In this document: piece after piece, positions 1-7,145 of the stretch | How positions within the stretch are numbered: position 1 is the stretch's first letter | Layout of the letters: each line of letters starts with the position of its first letter | Source: Methylophaga sp. | GTDB lineage: Bacteria > Pseudomonadota > Gammaproteobacteria > Nitrosococcales > Methylophagaceae | DNA length: 30,608 nt | NCBI GenBank assembly: GCA_014762585.1 | Contig: JABURN010000180.1 | Location: 1 to 30,608, forward strand | Reading direction: 5' to 3' | Notes under the pieces: generated by a model | Told to the model about the DNA's origin: nothing | What the model saw: only the letters and a program-made list of their open reading frames with translations | The model's database searches: none | Position numbers and translations under genes: made by a program

Positions 1-345
1 CTGGGAGATGTTGCCAAAGCGCCGAAGGCGGCACCGGCGCCGGCCCCTGCACCGGGTCAGGGACCGATTAGCGATAATGAAGTGGTGCCGCTGGTGCGGA
101 TTCCGCCCCAATACCCGCGTGTCGCCGCCAGACGTGGCATAGAAGGGGTGGTGACGGTGCAGTTCATTATCACCAAAGATGGCACGGTCAGGGATGCCAA
201 AGTCATCAAGGCGGAACCGTCTAATGTATTCAATGACGAAGCGATCGAAGCTGTGCTGAAATGGAAGTTCAAACCGAAACTGGTCGAAGGTCAGCCGGTG
301 GAACGTCAGGCGACCCAGGAAATCGAGTTTAAACTGTCACGATGA
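1..345 (+). CDS. tonB: TonB family protein, C-terminal part (5' truncated by window)
   Basis: The reading frame is open from the first base, so the N-terminal membrane anchor lies outside the window. What is visible is an Ala/Pro-rich linker (about residues 6-20 of the fragment) followed by a full TonB C-terminal domain. Its hallmarks are PQYP near the start, the GxVxVxFxIxxDGxV strand, a helix containing FNDEAIEAVLKWKFKP, and the closing strand. In the family, TonB spans the periplasm and passes proton-motive force from ExbB/ExbD to outer-membrane receptors. The stop overlaps the next start (ATGA), so it is translationally coupled to a TPR protein. That order (tonB then TPR gene) is the one seen in TonB2-type systems of Vibrio and Shewanella, where exbB/exbD precede. 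The exb genes are therefore expected just upstream, which cannot be seen here. Confidence 0.93.
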   Translation: MGDVAKAPKAAPAPAPAPGQGPISDNEVVPLVRIPPQYPRVAARRGIEGVVTVQFIITKDGTVRDAKVIKAEPSNVFNDEAIEAVLKWKFKPKLVEGQPVERQATQEIEFKLSR

Positions 346-1565
346 AACTATTGCTGATCCCTTCACTGTTGCTGAGCCTGTTGCTGCTGTCGCCTGTGCA
401 GGCGCAGGATGATGAGTACCTGCTGACCGAGAAAACCTATAAATCGCTCAGTAAGGCACAGGAACTGATGGAAGCTGAGCAGTATTCTCAGGCTGGCAGG
501 CAGCTCAATGAACTGCTGGGGCAGACTGATGCGGGCAGTTACGACCGCGCGGTGGTCCAGCAGACCATTGGTTATCTGTATTCAGAGCAGGATCAGTACG
601 ACAGGGCAGCGGAAGCGTTTCAGCAGGCCCTGGATGCTGATGCCTTACCTGAGGACGTGACGCACAACCTTCGCTATAACCTCGCACAATTGCTGATTGC
701 CGATGGTCAGTACAGTCAGGGCATCAAGCTGATGGAAGACTGGCTTGCCAATGAGCGTCAGCCGGAAAACAGCGTATACGTGTTGCTGGCAACTGCCTAT
801 TACCGGGTGGAAAACTACAGCAAAGTGGTTGAGCATATCCGCACTGCGATTAAAAACGACCGGGACCCCAAGGAAGACTGGTATCGTCTGCAACTGTCAG
901 CACATATGTCGCTGAGACAGTATAAGTCCGCCATTAATGTGCTCGAAACGCTAATCACCCGCTATCCACATCGCAAGATTTACTGGGATCAATTGTCGGC
1001 GCTTTATCTGCAACAGGAAAAAGAATTCACCTCACTGGCCGTGCGCATGCTGGCCGATCGTCTCGATCTGGGCGACGCTGAAACCCTGGTTAACCTCGCC
1101 GATATGTATCGCTATCTTCGGGTGCCATATAAATCCGGCAAGCTGCTGGAACGGGCGATGAATGACGGGGTCATTCCTGCTGACTTCAAACATCTTGAAA
1201 AACTCGCCGACAGTTGGCTGGCGGCTCGTGAAGACGAACTGGCGGCGCAGACGCTAAACCGTATGCTGGCCAAAGACAGCAGTGGTGAAAGTCATTTGAA
1301 ACTGGCCCAGGTCCATATCAGCACTAAAGACTGGCAGAAAGTGATTGATACATTGACGCCGGTAGTCGAACAGCTCAAAGGCAATGAAAAAGGCCGGGCG
1401 CAGTTACTGCTTGGCACCAGTTATTTCCATCTGGACCAACTGGAACAGGCCAAATCGGCATTCAGCCGCGCGATGGCTTTTAAGAACCAGTCAAGTCAGG
1501 CTGGTCAATGGCTGCGCCACATCGATGATCTGCTGGAGAAACAGGATAATGCCGAGGCAGGCTGA
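342..1565 (+). CDS. Exported tetratricopeptide-repeat protein of a TonB2-type system
   Basis: A 407-residue protein with a clear Sec signal peptide (MKLLLIPSLLLSLLLLSPVQAQ, cleavage near residue 21), so the mature protein should be periplasmic. The rest is almost all helical, with repeated TPR-like units: an early one around residues 60-100, then others near 140-200 and 310-390. It has no catalytic motif. It starts inside the tonB stop codon (ATGA overlap). In Vibrio and Shewanella TonB2 clusters a TPR gene sits in the same place and is thought to assist the energy-transduction complex, but its exact role is not settled. Its 3' end overlaps the next gene by 17 bases, which suggests one transcript. 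Confidence 0.85.
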   Translation: MKLLLIPSLLLSLLLLSPVQAQDDEYLLTEKTYKSLSKAQELMEAEQYSQAGRQLNELLGQTDAGSYDRAVVQQTIGYLYSEQDQYDRAAEAFQQALDADALPEDVTHNLRYNLAQLLIADGQYSQGIKLMEDWLANERQPENSVYVLLATAYYRVENYSKVVEHIRTAIKNDRDPKEDWYRLQLSAHMSLRQYKSAINVLETLITRYPHRKIYWDQLSALYLQQEKEFTSLAVRMLADRLDLGDAETLVNLADMYRYLRVPYKSGKLLERAMNDGVIPADFKHLEKLADSWLAAREDELAAQTLNRMLAKDSSGESHLKLAQVHISTKDWQKVIDTLTPVVEQLKGNEKGRAQLLLGTSYFHLDQLEQAKSAFSRAMAFKNQSSQAGQWLRHIDDLLEKQDNAEAG

Positions 1566-2121
1566 TCTGAATCAGCTCAAGCAGGAGCTGGTGCAGCATT
1601 ACCGCTGGCTGCGTCAATATGGCTGTAATGATTCTCACAGTGGCAACGCCTCATTGCGCTGGCATGATGAGATCTGGGTCACCCCGACAGGCTGTTGTGC
1701 CGATACCTTAAAGCCTGAAGACCTGATTCGTTGCCATATCGATGGTAGCCGCGAAGAGGGCGCTTCACTCGATGCCCCGCTGCATATCGAGGTTTACCGG
1801 CAAAATGCCGCTGCCCGTGCGGTTTTTCATAGCCATGGGCCGCATACCGTCGCATTGACGCTCAACGGTCAGGACTTCGTGCCGGTCGATTTTGAAGGCC
1901 AGTATTATTTCCCGCTGGTGCCGGTGGTGACCATTCCCTATCAGGATTATGTCGCCAGATCGCCGGCGATGGTCGCCGACAAACTCAAAGATTTCAAAGT
2001 CACCGTGGTCTCAGGCCATGGGGTCTATGCCTGTGCAGAAACCATCAATCTCGCGTATAAATGGAGTTGTTCGCTGGAATTGTCGGCCAAAACAGCCTGG
2101 CTGGCGAGACAAATCAGATAA
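1549..2121 (+). CDS. Class II aldolase/adducin family protein
   Basis: A 190-residue single-domain protein. I chose ATG 1549 because GGAG lies about 10 bases upstream and the N-terminus then matches the family length; a longer frame would run deep into the TPR gene. It carries the family motifs: GNAS near residue 27-30, Glu81 in HIEVY (equivalent to the catalytic Glu73 of FucA), zinc ligands His94 and His96 in the HSH motif, and His157 in GHG. All metal and catalytic positions are intact, so it should be active. The family includes L-fuculose-1-phosphate aldolase, L-ribulose-5-phosphate 4-epimerase and methylthioribulose-1-phosphate dehydratase. The substrate cannot be told from this sequence, and no sugar kinase, isomerase or methionine-salvage gene is nearby. 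Its overlap with the TPR gene is odd for a metabolic enzyme. Confidence 0.82.
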   Translation: MPRQADLNQLKQELVQHYRWLRQYGCNDSHSGNASLRWHDEIWVTPTGCCADTLKPEDLIRCHIDGSREEGASLDAPLHIEVYRQNAAARAVFHSHGPHTVALTLNGQDFVPVDFEGQYYFPLVPVVTIPYQDYVARSPAMVADKLKDFKVTVVSGHGVYACAETINLAYKWSCSLELSAKTAWLARQIR

Positions 2122-2166
2122 TCACTGTCGCATAGCCATTCTTTCGCAACAATTTCACGCTTCACT

Positions 2167-2196
2167 AGTCATAACGACTCATTGAAAGTCATAACG
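2167..2196 (+). promoter_or_regulatory. Direct repeat AGTCATAACG upstream of ovoA
   Basis: The 10-base word AGTCATAACG occurs at 2167-2176 and again at 2187-2196, exactly 20 bases apart, which is about two helical turns. The second copy abuts the ribosome binding site of ovoA (GGAG at 2196-2199). The geometry fits a tandem operator for a regulator of the ovothiol genes, but no regulator is known to me for this word, so this is only a candidate. Confidence 0.3.
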
Positions 2197-2206
2197 GAGT
2201 AGGATC

Positions 2207-4357
2207 ATGACAGCTGAAAGCACCCTCAAAAAGAACGCAGTAGCTGAGCACAGTATTTTACGGACCCCACTGCTGAATGGCGATGATCCCGCCGCCAAGC
2301 GTCGCGAAATCGCTGATTATTTCAACTTCACTTTCGAGCGCTATCAATCTTTGTTCGACACGCTGAAATCCGATGAGGCTTTTTATCGCAAGTCGATCCC
2401 GCTGCGTCATCCCTTGATTTTCTATTACGGACATACCGCCACATTTTTTGTGAACAAAATGCTGCTGGCGGGACTTATCGATAAACGCATCAATCCCAAG
2501 TTCGAATCCATGTTTGCTGTCGGTGTCGATGAAATGAGCTGGGATGATCTCAATGATGATCATTATGAATGGCCTGCAGTAGAGGAAGTCACTGCCTATC
2601 GTGATCAGGTCAAGGCGATGATTAATAAAGTCATCCAGAAAGCACCGCTCAAACTGCCGATCGACTGGGATAATCCCTGGTGGGCGATCCTGATGGGGAT
2701 TGAGCACGAGCAAATCCACCTTGAGACCTCTTCGGTACTGATTCGCCAGCAGAAACTGGAACTGGTGCAGTCAAGACCAGAGTGGCGGCCGTTTAAAGAC
2801 AAAGGCAAGGCACCGGAAAATAGTCTGGTAGACATTCCGGGAGGCACGGTCCAGCTTGGCAAAGATTACAGCGACCTGATATACGGCTGGGATAATGAAT
2901 ACGGACAGCATGAAGCTGAAATTAACGATTTCCAGGCCTCCCGCTTTCTGGTCAGTAACCAGGAATTTCTGGGTTTTGTCGAAGCAGGAGGCTATCAGCA
3001 TGATGACTGGTGGCAGGAGGAAGGCCTGGCCTGGCGGGAGTTCACTCAGGCGAAGCATCCCACTTTCTGGGTCAAAAGTCCCAAAGGCTGGCAACTGCGC
3101 TTGATGACCGAGCTTGTCGACATGCCCTGGAACTGGCCGGTGGATGTCAATTACCACGAGGCCAAGGCATTCTGTAACTGGAAGGCCGAGCAGACCGGGC
3201 AACCGGTGCGCCTGCCGACTGAGGATGAATGGTACCGGATTTATGATCACTCAGGTCTGAGCGAACTGGATGACAAACCGGCGCTGGCCAATATTCATCT
3301 GGATTATGCGGCTTCATCCTGTCCGGTGGATCAGTTTGCCCACGGCGAGCTTTATGATGTCATTGGTAATGTCTGGCAATGGACAGAAACGCCGACCTAT
3401 CCGTTTGATGGTTTCAAAGTGCATCCGATATACGATGATTTCACCACACCGACATTCGACGGCCAGCATAACCTGATCAAAGGAGGTTCCTGGATTTCCT
3501 GTGGTAACGAGAGCCGGTTGGCCTCGCGTTATGCTTTCCGCCGTCATTTCTTCCAGCATGCCGGTTTCCGCTATGTGGTCTCGGATAACGAAGTGGAACA
3601 GCACAGCTCCAACTATGAAACCGACCAGATGCTGTCGCAGTATGCTGAATTTCACTACGGTGAAAGCTACTTCAATGTCGCCAATTTCCCCAAAACGCTG
3701 GCGCAATTGGCTGTGGAAGTGATGGGAGATCAGCCCAAAGGTCATGCACTGGACATTGGCTGTGCGGTCGGCCGTGCCAGTTTCGAACTGGCGCATCATT
3801 TCGATAAAGTCACCGGTGTTGATTTTTCAGCTCGACTAATCAACCTGGGTGTGCAGATGGCACAAAAAGGTGTGGTGCGTTACACCATCACTGATGAAGG
3901 TGATCTGGTGCACTACGAAGAACGCCGACTGGATCAACTGGGTCTGGCTGAAGTGGCTGATAAAGTTGAGTTTATGCAGGGCGATGCCTGTAATCTCAAA
4001 GCGAATTACCGTGATTATGATCTGATTCTGGCCGCCAACCTGATCGACCGTTTATATCGTCCCGCGCAGTTCCTGCGTCATGTGCATGAAAGGCTCAATG
4101 ATGGCGGTATTCTCATGCTGGCCTCGCCTTACACCTGGCTGGAAGAGCACACCGAGAAGTCGGAGTGGCTGGGCGGTTTCAAAAAAGATGGCGAGAGCTT
4201 TACTACCCTGGATGGGCTCAAAGCGATTCTGGAGCCGCATTTTGAACTCATCCGTGGCCCGGAATCAGTGCCGTTTGTGATTCGCGAAACCAGCCGCAAA
4301 TTCCAGCATACCCTGTCTGAAGTGACGGTGTGGAAGCTGCGCTCGAAAGCGGAATAA
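2207..4357 (+). CDS. ovoA: OvoA: 5-histidylcysteine sulfoxide synthase with fused 4-mercaptohistidine N1-methyltransferase
   Basis: A 716-residue three-part enzyme for ovothiol A synthesis. Residues about 35-190 form a DinB-like four-helix domain carrying the non-haem iron site: His76 and the HxxxHxE motif at His167, His171 and Glu173. Residues about 205-465 are a formylglycine-generating-enzyme/sulfatase-modifying fold (PGGTVQLG, GNVWQWTE, KGGSW, FRRHFFQHAGFR). Residues about 485-716 are a class I SAM methyltransferase (ALDIGCAVGRASFELA, then GVDFS). In this family the iron domain joins cysteine to the C5 position of histidine as a sulfoxide using O2, and the methyltransferase later methylates the imidazole N. 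The C-terminal methyltransferase separates it from EgtB of ergothioneine synthesis. The start has GGAGTAGG upstream. The C-S lyase needed for the next step is the following gene. Confidence 0.93.
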   Translation: MTAESTLKKNAVAEHSILRTPLLNGDDPAAKRREIADYFNFTFERYQSLFDTLKSDEAFYRKSIPLRHPLIFYYGHTATFFVNKMLLAGLIDKRINPKFESMFAVGVDEMSWDDLNDDHYEWPAVEEVTAYRDQVKAMINKVIQKAPLKLPIDWDNPWWAILMGIEHEQIHLETSSVLIRQQKLELVQSRPEWRPFKDKGKAPENSLVDIPGGTVQLGKDYSDLIYGWDNEYGQHEAEINDFQASRFLVSNQEFLGFVEAGGYQHDDWWQEEGLAWREFTQAKHPTFWVKSPKGWQLRLMTELVDMPWNWPVDVNYHEAKAFCNWKAEQTGQPVRLPTEDEWYRIYDHSGLSELDDKPALANIHLDYAASSCPVDQFAHGELYDVIGNVWQWTETPTYPFDGFKVHPIYDDFTTPTFDGQHNLIKGGSWISCGNESRLASRYAFRRHFFQHAGFRYVVSDNEVEQHSSNYETDQMLSQYAEFHYGESYFNVANFPKTLAQLAVEVMGDQPKGHALDIGCAVGRASFELAHHFDKVTGVDFSARLINLGVQMAQKGVVRYTITDEGDLVHYEERRLDQLGLAEVADKVEFMQGDACNLKANYRDYDLILAANLIDRLYRPAQFLRHVHERLNDGGILMLASPYTWLEEHTEKSEWLGGFKKDGESFTTLDGLKAILEPHFELIRGPESVPFVIRETSRKFQHTLSEVTVWKLRSKAE

Positions 4358-4459
4358 GTCAGAGGCCTTTAACGTTTAACACGGTCATGCATTGCTCAGG
4401 TGGTGAGGAAGACCTTAAACTCGCTGGTCAATCAGAAACAAGAGTAGCGGGTTTAAGCC

Positions 4460-5632
4460 ATGAGCTTTGATTTTGACAGTGCCATTGATCGCAGCGGTTC
4501 AAGCAGCCTTAAGTTCGATGCCAGAAAGGCCTATTTCGGCCGCTCGGATGTGATGCCGATGTGGGTGGCGGATATGGACTTCGCTGCGCCGCCTGCCGTG
4601 ACAGAGGCATTGGTGGCCAGAGCCACGCATCCGATTTACGGTTACACATTATTTCCTGATGCTGTCTATCAGTCTCTGATTGACTGGTGCCAGCGCCGCT
4701 ATCACTGGTCGGTAGAACGCAGTCAAATCATGATGTGTCCGGGCGTCGTGCCTTCACTTCATGCCGCGATTGAGGCCTTGACCGAGCCCGGTGATAAAGT
4801 CATCGCCCAGCCACCGGTCTACTTTCCATTTTTTACTGCGGTGACTCAAACCGGACGTGAATTGGTACTGAACCCGCTCAAGCTGGATAACGGTCGTTAT
4901 TCGATGGATCTCGAGCATCTCGAAGACTGTGCCAAAGCGGGGGCCAGACTGCTATTGTTGTGCTCTCCGCATAACCCGGTGGGACGGGTCTGGCAGCGTC
5001 AGGAATTACTGGAGCTATTGGCACTGGCTGAGCGCTATCAGATGACCATCATTTCTGATGAAATCCATGCTGATCTGATTTTCCCGGGGCAGACACATCT
5101 GCCTTTGGCCGATTTGACTGACTCAGTCAACGTGCTCACCGCCATCGCCCCGAGCAAAACCTTCAATATACCCGGCCTGGGGCTTTCCTCGCTGGTGGTT
5201 CCGAAAAAGGCAGACCGTAAAGCGATTAATCAGGTTTTTGAGAGCTGGCACATCAGTGCCGCGAACCCTTTCAGCATCACGGCCTATGAAGCGGCCTACC
5301 GCCATGGTGATGCCTGGCTGGATGCTTTGATGGCTTATCTTCAGCAGTCACTGGATACCGCGCGAGGTTTTATCAGTGCCGAGATGGACGGCATTGACTT
5401 GATAGAGCCGGAAGGCACTTATCTGCTGTGGCTGGATTGCCGTCAACTGGGGCTGGATAATCAGGCGCTTCGCAGTTTCTTTATCGAACAAGCGGGGGTG
5501 GGTATGAATCCGGGCTATGTTTTCGGAGATACTGGCTCTGGCTTTATGCGTCTCAATATGGGCTGCCCCCGAGCCCAGCTGAACATGGCGCTGGCTAAAA
5601 TGGCTGAGGCTGTCACTGAATTAAAACGCTGA
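4460..5632 (+). CDS. ovoB: PLP-dependent C-S lyase of the PatB/MalY family, probable OvoB
   Basis: A 390-residue fold-type I PLP enzyme. The start MSFDFD..IDRxGSSSLKFD and MPMWVADMDF are typical of PatB/MalY cystathionine beta-lyases. The Schiff-base lysine is Lys233 in SKTFNIPGL, the phosphate/ring contacts include SDEIHADL, and CSPHNPVGRVW holds the conserved Asn-Pro. By itself it would be called a cystathionine beta-lyase. It lies 102 bases after ovoA on the same strand with no terminator between them, and in ovothiol producers such as Erwinia a PLP beta-lyase (OvoB) cleaves the OvoA sulfoxide to 5-thiohistidine. I therefore infer OvoB. No good Shine-Dalgarno is visible before the ATG; translation may be weak or leaderless-like. 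Confidence 0.8.
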   Translation: MSFDFDSAIDRSGSSSLKFDARKAYFGRSDVMPMWVADMDFAAPPAVTEALVARATHPIYGYTLFPDAVYQSLIDWCQRRYHWSVERSQIMMCPGVVPSLHAAIEALTEPGDKVIAQPPVYFPFFTAVTQTGRELVLNPLKLDNGRYSMDLEHLEDCAKAGARLLLLCSPHNPVGRVWQRQELLELLALAERYQMTIISDEIHADLIFPGQTHLPLADLTDSVNVLTAIAPSKTFNIPGLGLSSLVVPKKADRKAINQVFESWHISAANPFSITAYEAAYRHGDAWLDALMAYLQQSLDTARGFISAEMDGIDLIEPEGTYLLWLDCRQLGLDNQALRSFFIEQAGVGMNPGYVFGDTGSGFMRLNMGCPRAQLNMALAKMAEAVTELKR

Positions 5633-5723
5633 TTTTGGGTGCATCCGCTTCTCTTTCTGCGCCGAAAAAGTGCATCAGACTGTCATCTCTCTGAAAAAAT
5701 GACGATATATCATGCATCTTCTA

Positions 5724-5742
5724 TTGGCATAAAATTTGCCAA
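5724..5742. promoter_or_regulatory. Inverted repeat TTGGCA-N7-TGCCAA, candidate operator
   Basis: The 19-base sequence TTGGCATAAAATTTGCCAA has perfect 6-base arms and sits 48 bases before the DUF2582 gene. The size and symmetry fit a dimeric regulator. TAAAAT in the centre resembles a -10 box but no convincing -35 is visible at the right distance. Either a repressor site overlapping a promoter or chance could explain it. Confidence 0.35.
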
Positions 5743-5790
5743 ATAATCAACGCTTTAGAACATCACGCAACTGATATCGGAGGAGAAGCT

Positions 5791-5988
5791 ATGACAGATG
5801 CAATTGGTTCGGCAGCAGGAGTGATTTGGCAGTATCTTGCTGAAAATGGGGTTGTCTCAGCCAGCAAGCTTGCCAAAGACACCAAGCTGGACAGCAAAGT
5901 CCTGCATCGTGCTTTAGGCTGGCTGGCCAAAGAAGACAAGCTCTGCTTTGAGCTGAAAGGCCGCAGTGAAATGATCAGTCTCAAATAG
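5791..5988 (+). CDS. Winged helix-turn-helix protein, DUF2582 family
   Basis: A 65-residue protein preceded by a strong Shine-Dalgarno (GGAGGAG). The whole length fits one winged-helix domain: a first helix (IGSAAGVIWQYLAENG), a helix-turn-helix (SASKLAKDTKLDSKVLHRALGWLAKED) and a short beta wing (KLCFELKGRSEMISLK). This matches the DUF2582 family of tiny stand-alone winged-helix proteins, whose DNA targets are unknown to me. It stands alone on this strand; its stop is only two bases from the stop of the convergent DUF3365 gene. The inverted repeat at 5724-5742 in front of it could be an autoregulatory site, which is inference. Confidence 0.78.
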   Translation: MTDAIGSAAGVIWQYLAENGVVSASKLAKDTKLDSKVLHRALGWLAKEDKLCFELKGRSEMISLK

Positions 5989-5990
5989 GC

Positions 5991-6569
5991 TTAATCGACA
6001 ATATCCCTTTTGACGGTAAAGGCACCACGGATATCACCCAGTTTGAAGCCAGTCGCCAAATCATCAGGATAGTGGGCTTCAATCCTGGCCTGGATGGGCT
6101 CAGCGATTTTTTTACCGTGACAGGACAGGCAGACTTTATCAGTGGGTATGGCTTTCATCATGCGCCACTGACTGCCTGATTCGCTGTCGACTTTCTCTTT
6201 GAAAGTCAGTTTCTGTATTGCTTCGCCACTGGCCAGTCGGGTTTCGAAGCGTTGCAAGACATCGGTTTCCCAGGCATCGGCTTCATTAGCCGGGTTACGG
6301 ACCTTGAGGCTGGTGCGGCCGATCTCCAGACCATATTTTTTGGAAATTTCGGCTGCCAGACTGGGGGCAATCAGATTACAGACTGAGACGGCTTCAGCCG
6401 GCCCACCATCATTCATGGCTGCCATCAGAGAGGATTTAAGGCTGGTTGCCAGTTCCTTGATGGCTGCCTGGGCATCTCTGTCAAATGCCTGCTGGCTTGA
6501 ATCTTCGGCCCTGGCACCCATCATGCCGGTAAGCAGCAGTGCCAGAATTAAGGCTAACGATCGCAACAT
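5991..6569 (-). CDS. Exported DUF3365 (Tll0287-like) c-type haem protein
   Basis: A 192-residue protein with a Sec signal peptide (MLRSLALILALLLTGMMGARA), hence periplasmic or membrane-attached. The single c-haem attachment motif CLSCH is at Cys147, Cys150 and His151, near the C-terminal end of a DUF3365 domain (about residues 30-190). A conserved Cys near residue 63 (SVCNLIAPSL) also fits the family. These domains are haem-binding sensor modules resembling PAS folds and are thought to sense redox state or gas, either alone or joined to kinases and cyclases. Here the domain is alone, without transmembrane or output domains, so it may be a small periplasmic redox or sensor protein. Upstream, GAGTGAGGA precedes the start. 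No regulator or kinase partner lies nearby. Confidence 0.85.
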   Translation of the reverse strand: MLRSLALILALLLTGMMGARAEDSSQQAFDRDAQAAIKELATSLKSSLMAAMNDGGPAEAVSVCNLIAPSLAAEISKKYGLEIGRTSLKVRNPANEADAWETDVLQRFETRLASGEAIQKLTFKEKVDSESGSQWRMMKAIPTDKVCLSCHGKKIAEPIQARIEAHYPDDLATGFKLGDIRGAFTVKRDIVD

Positions 6570-6788
6570 TGATAAATCCTCACTCAGACAGCTTCATCAT
6601 TAAGCTTGACGTCAGTTTCAACAACGCAGGTAATTCATCCACAAGCACCTTGCGTGCACACGAATCAAGCGATATGAATCTATATACTCACACTATCATC
6701 AGCTCATGATGCTGAGAAGTCCCCCGCTGAGAGAATGATTCGGAGAATCTTTGGATATGAAATCCCGACAAGGTCAGTGTCAGCAGTG

Positions 6789-6992
6789 TCAATCAAACGC
6801 GGGTCCGGCAGACGCGCCCAGCTTTTTCAGCAAGCGTGCAAGGGGACAAAAGCCGCTAAAGGCCGCCTGTAGCAGATTGGCCCCGACAAAAGCGGTCAGC
6901 CACAGCCAGTAAATATGATGGAGCTGAGACAGCAATAAACTGATCAAAATAACCGAACCGGCAAAGGCCATAACAAAACGATCGATATTCAT
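6789..6992 (-). CDS. DUF2892 small inner-membrane protein (YgaP-type membrane domain)
   Basis: A 67-residue protein starting MNIDRFV, the usual start of DUF2892 proteins. An alternative ATG four codons upstream (base 7004) would add MEII; I prefer the inner one because it matches the family and has TGGAAA in front. Two membrane helices are visible (about residues 7-24 and 28-46), followed by the family's [13 protein letters not shown] motif. DUF2892 forms the membrane part of the E. coli rhodanese YgaP; stand-alone copies have no defined function. There is no rhodanese domain or ArsR-type regulator next to it here. A promoter with a perfect TTGACA box lies directly upstream. Confidence 0.8.
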   Translation of the reverse strand: MNIDRFVMAFAGSVILISLLLSQLHHIYWLWLTAFVGANLLQAAFSGFCPLARLLKKLGASAGPAFD

Positions 6993-7025
6993 GATGATTT
7001 CCATGTTAGAGAATTATTAATTACT

Positions 7026-7054
7026 AATATTGTGTCTGTGATTATTTATGTCAA
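7026..7054 (-). promoter_or_regulatory. Probable sigma-70 promoter of the DUF2892 gene
   Basis: On the minus strand a perfect -35 box TTGACA (7049-7054) is followed after 17 bases by AATATT (7026-7031, 4 of 6 to consensus). Transcription would start near 7018, giving a leader of roughly 25 bases. The palindrome ATTACTAAT (7020-7028) overlaps the -10 region and could be a repressor half-site, which is speculative. Confidence 0.5.
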
Positions 7055-7081
7055 GCATTCAGCAACAAAAAAGCTTAAATG

Positions 7082-7109
7082 TTGTGTGTTAGGCTTTGAT
7101 ACTGATAAT
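7082..7109 (+). promoter_or_regulatory. Possible promoter of parE-parC
   Basis: GATAAT (7104-7109) matches a -10 box at five of six positions. TTGTGT at 7082-7087, 16 bases before it, is a weak -35. The leader to the parE ATG would be about 30 bases. It is the best candidate in the 141-base divergent region shared with the DUF2892 gene. Confidence 0.35.
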
Positions 7110-7145
7110 CTTCGGTGGGAATAAATTCAACTTGATTTGTAAACG

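Noticed and set aside
4460..5632. Cystathionine beta-lyase (MetC function) for methionine synthesis
   Set aside because: The family permits it, but the position directly after ovoA makes the OvoB role the better explanation; kept as the alternative.
6757..6912. Short plus-strand frame starting [12 protein letters not shown] opposite the DUF2892 gene
   Set aside because: There is no ribosome binding site, it is mostly antisense to a recognised gene, and it has no family resemblance beyond two cysteines.
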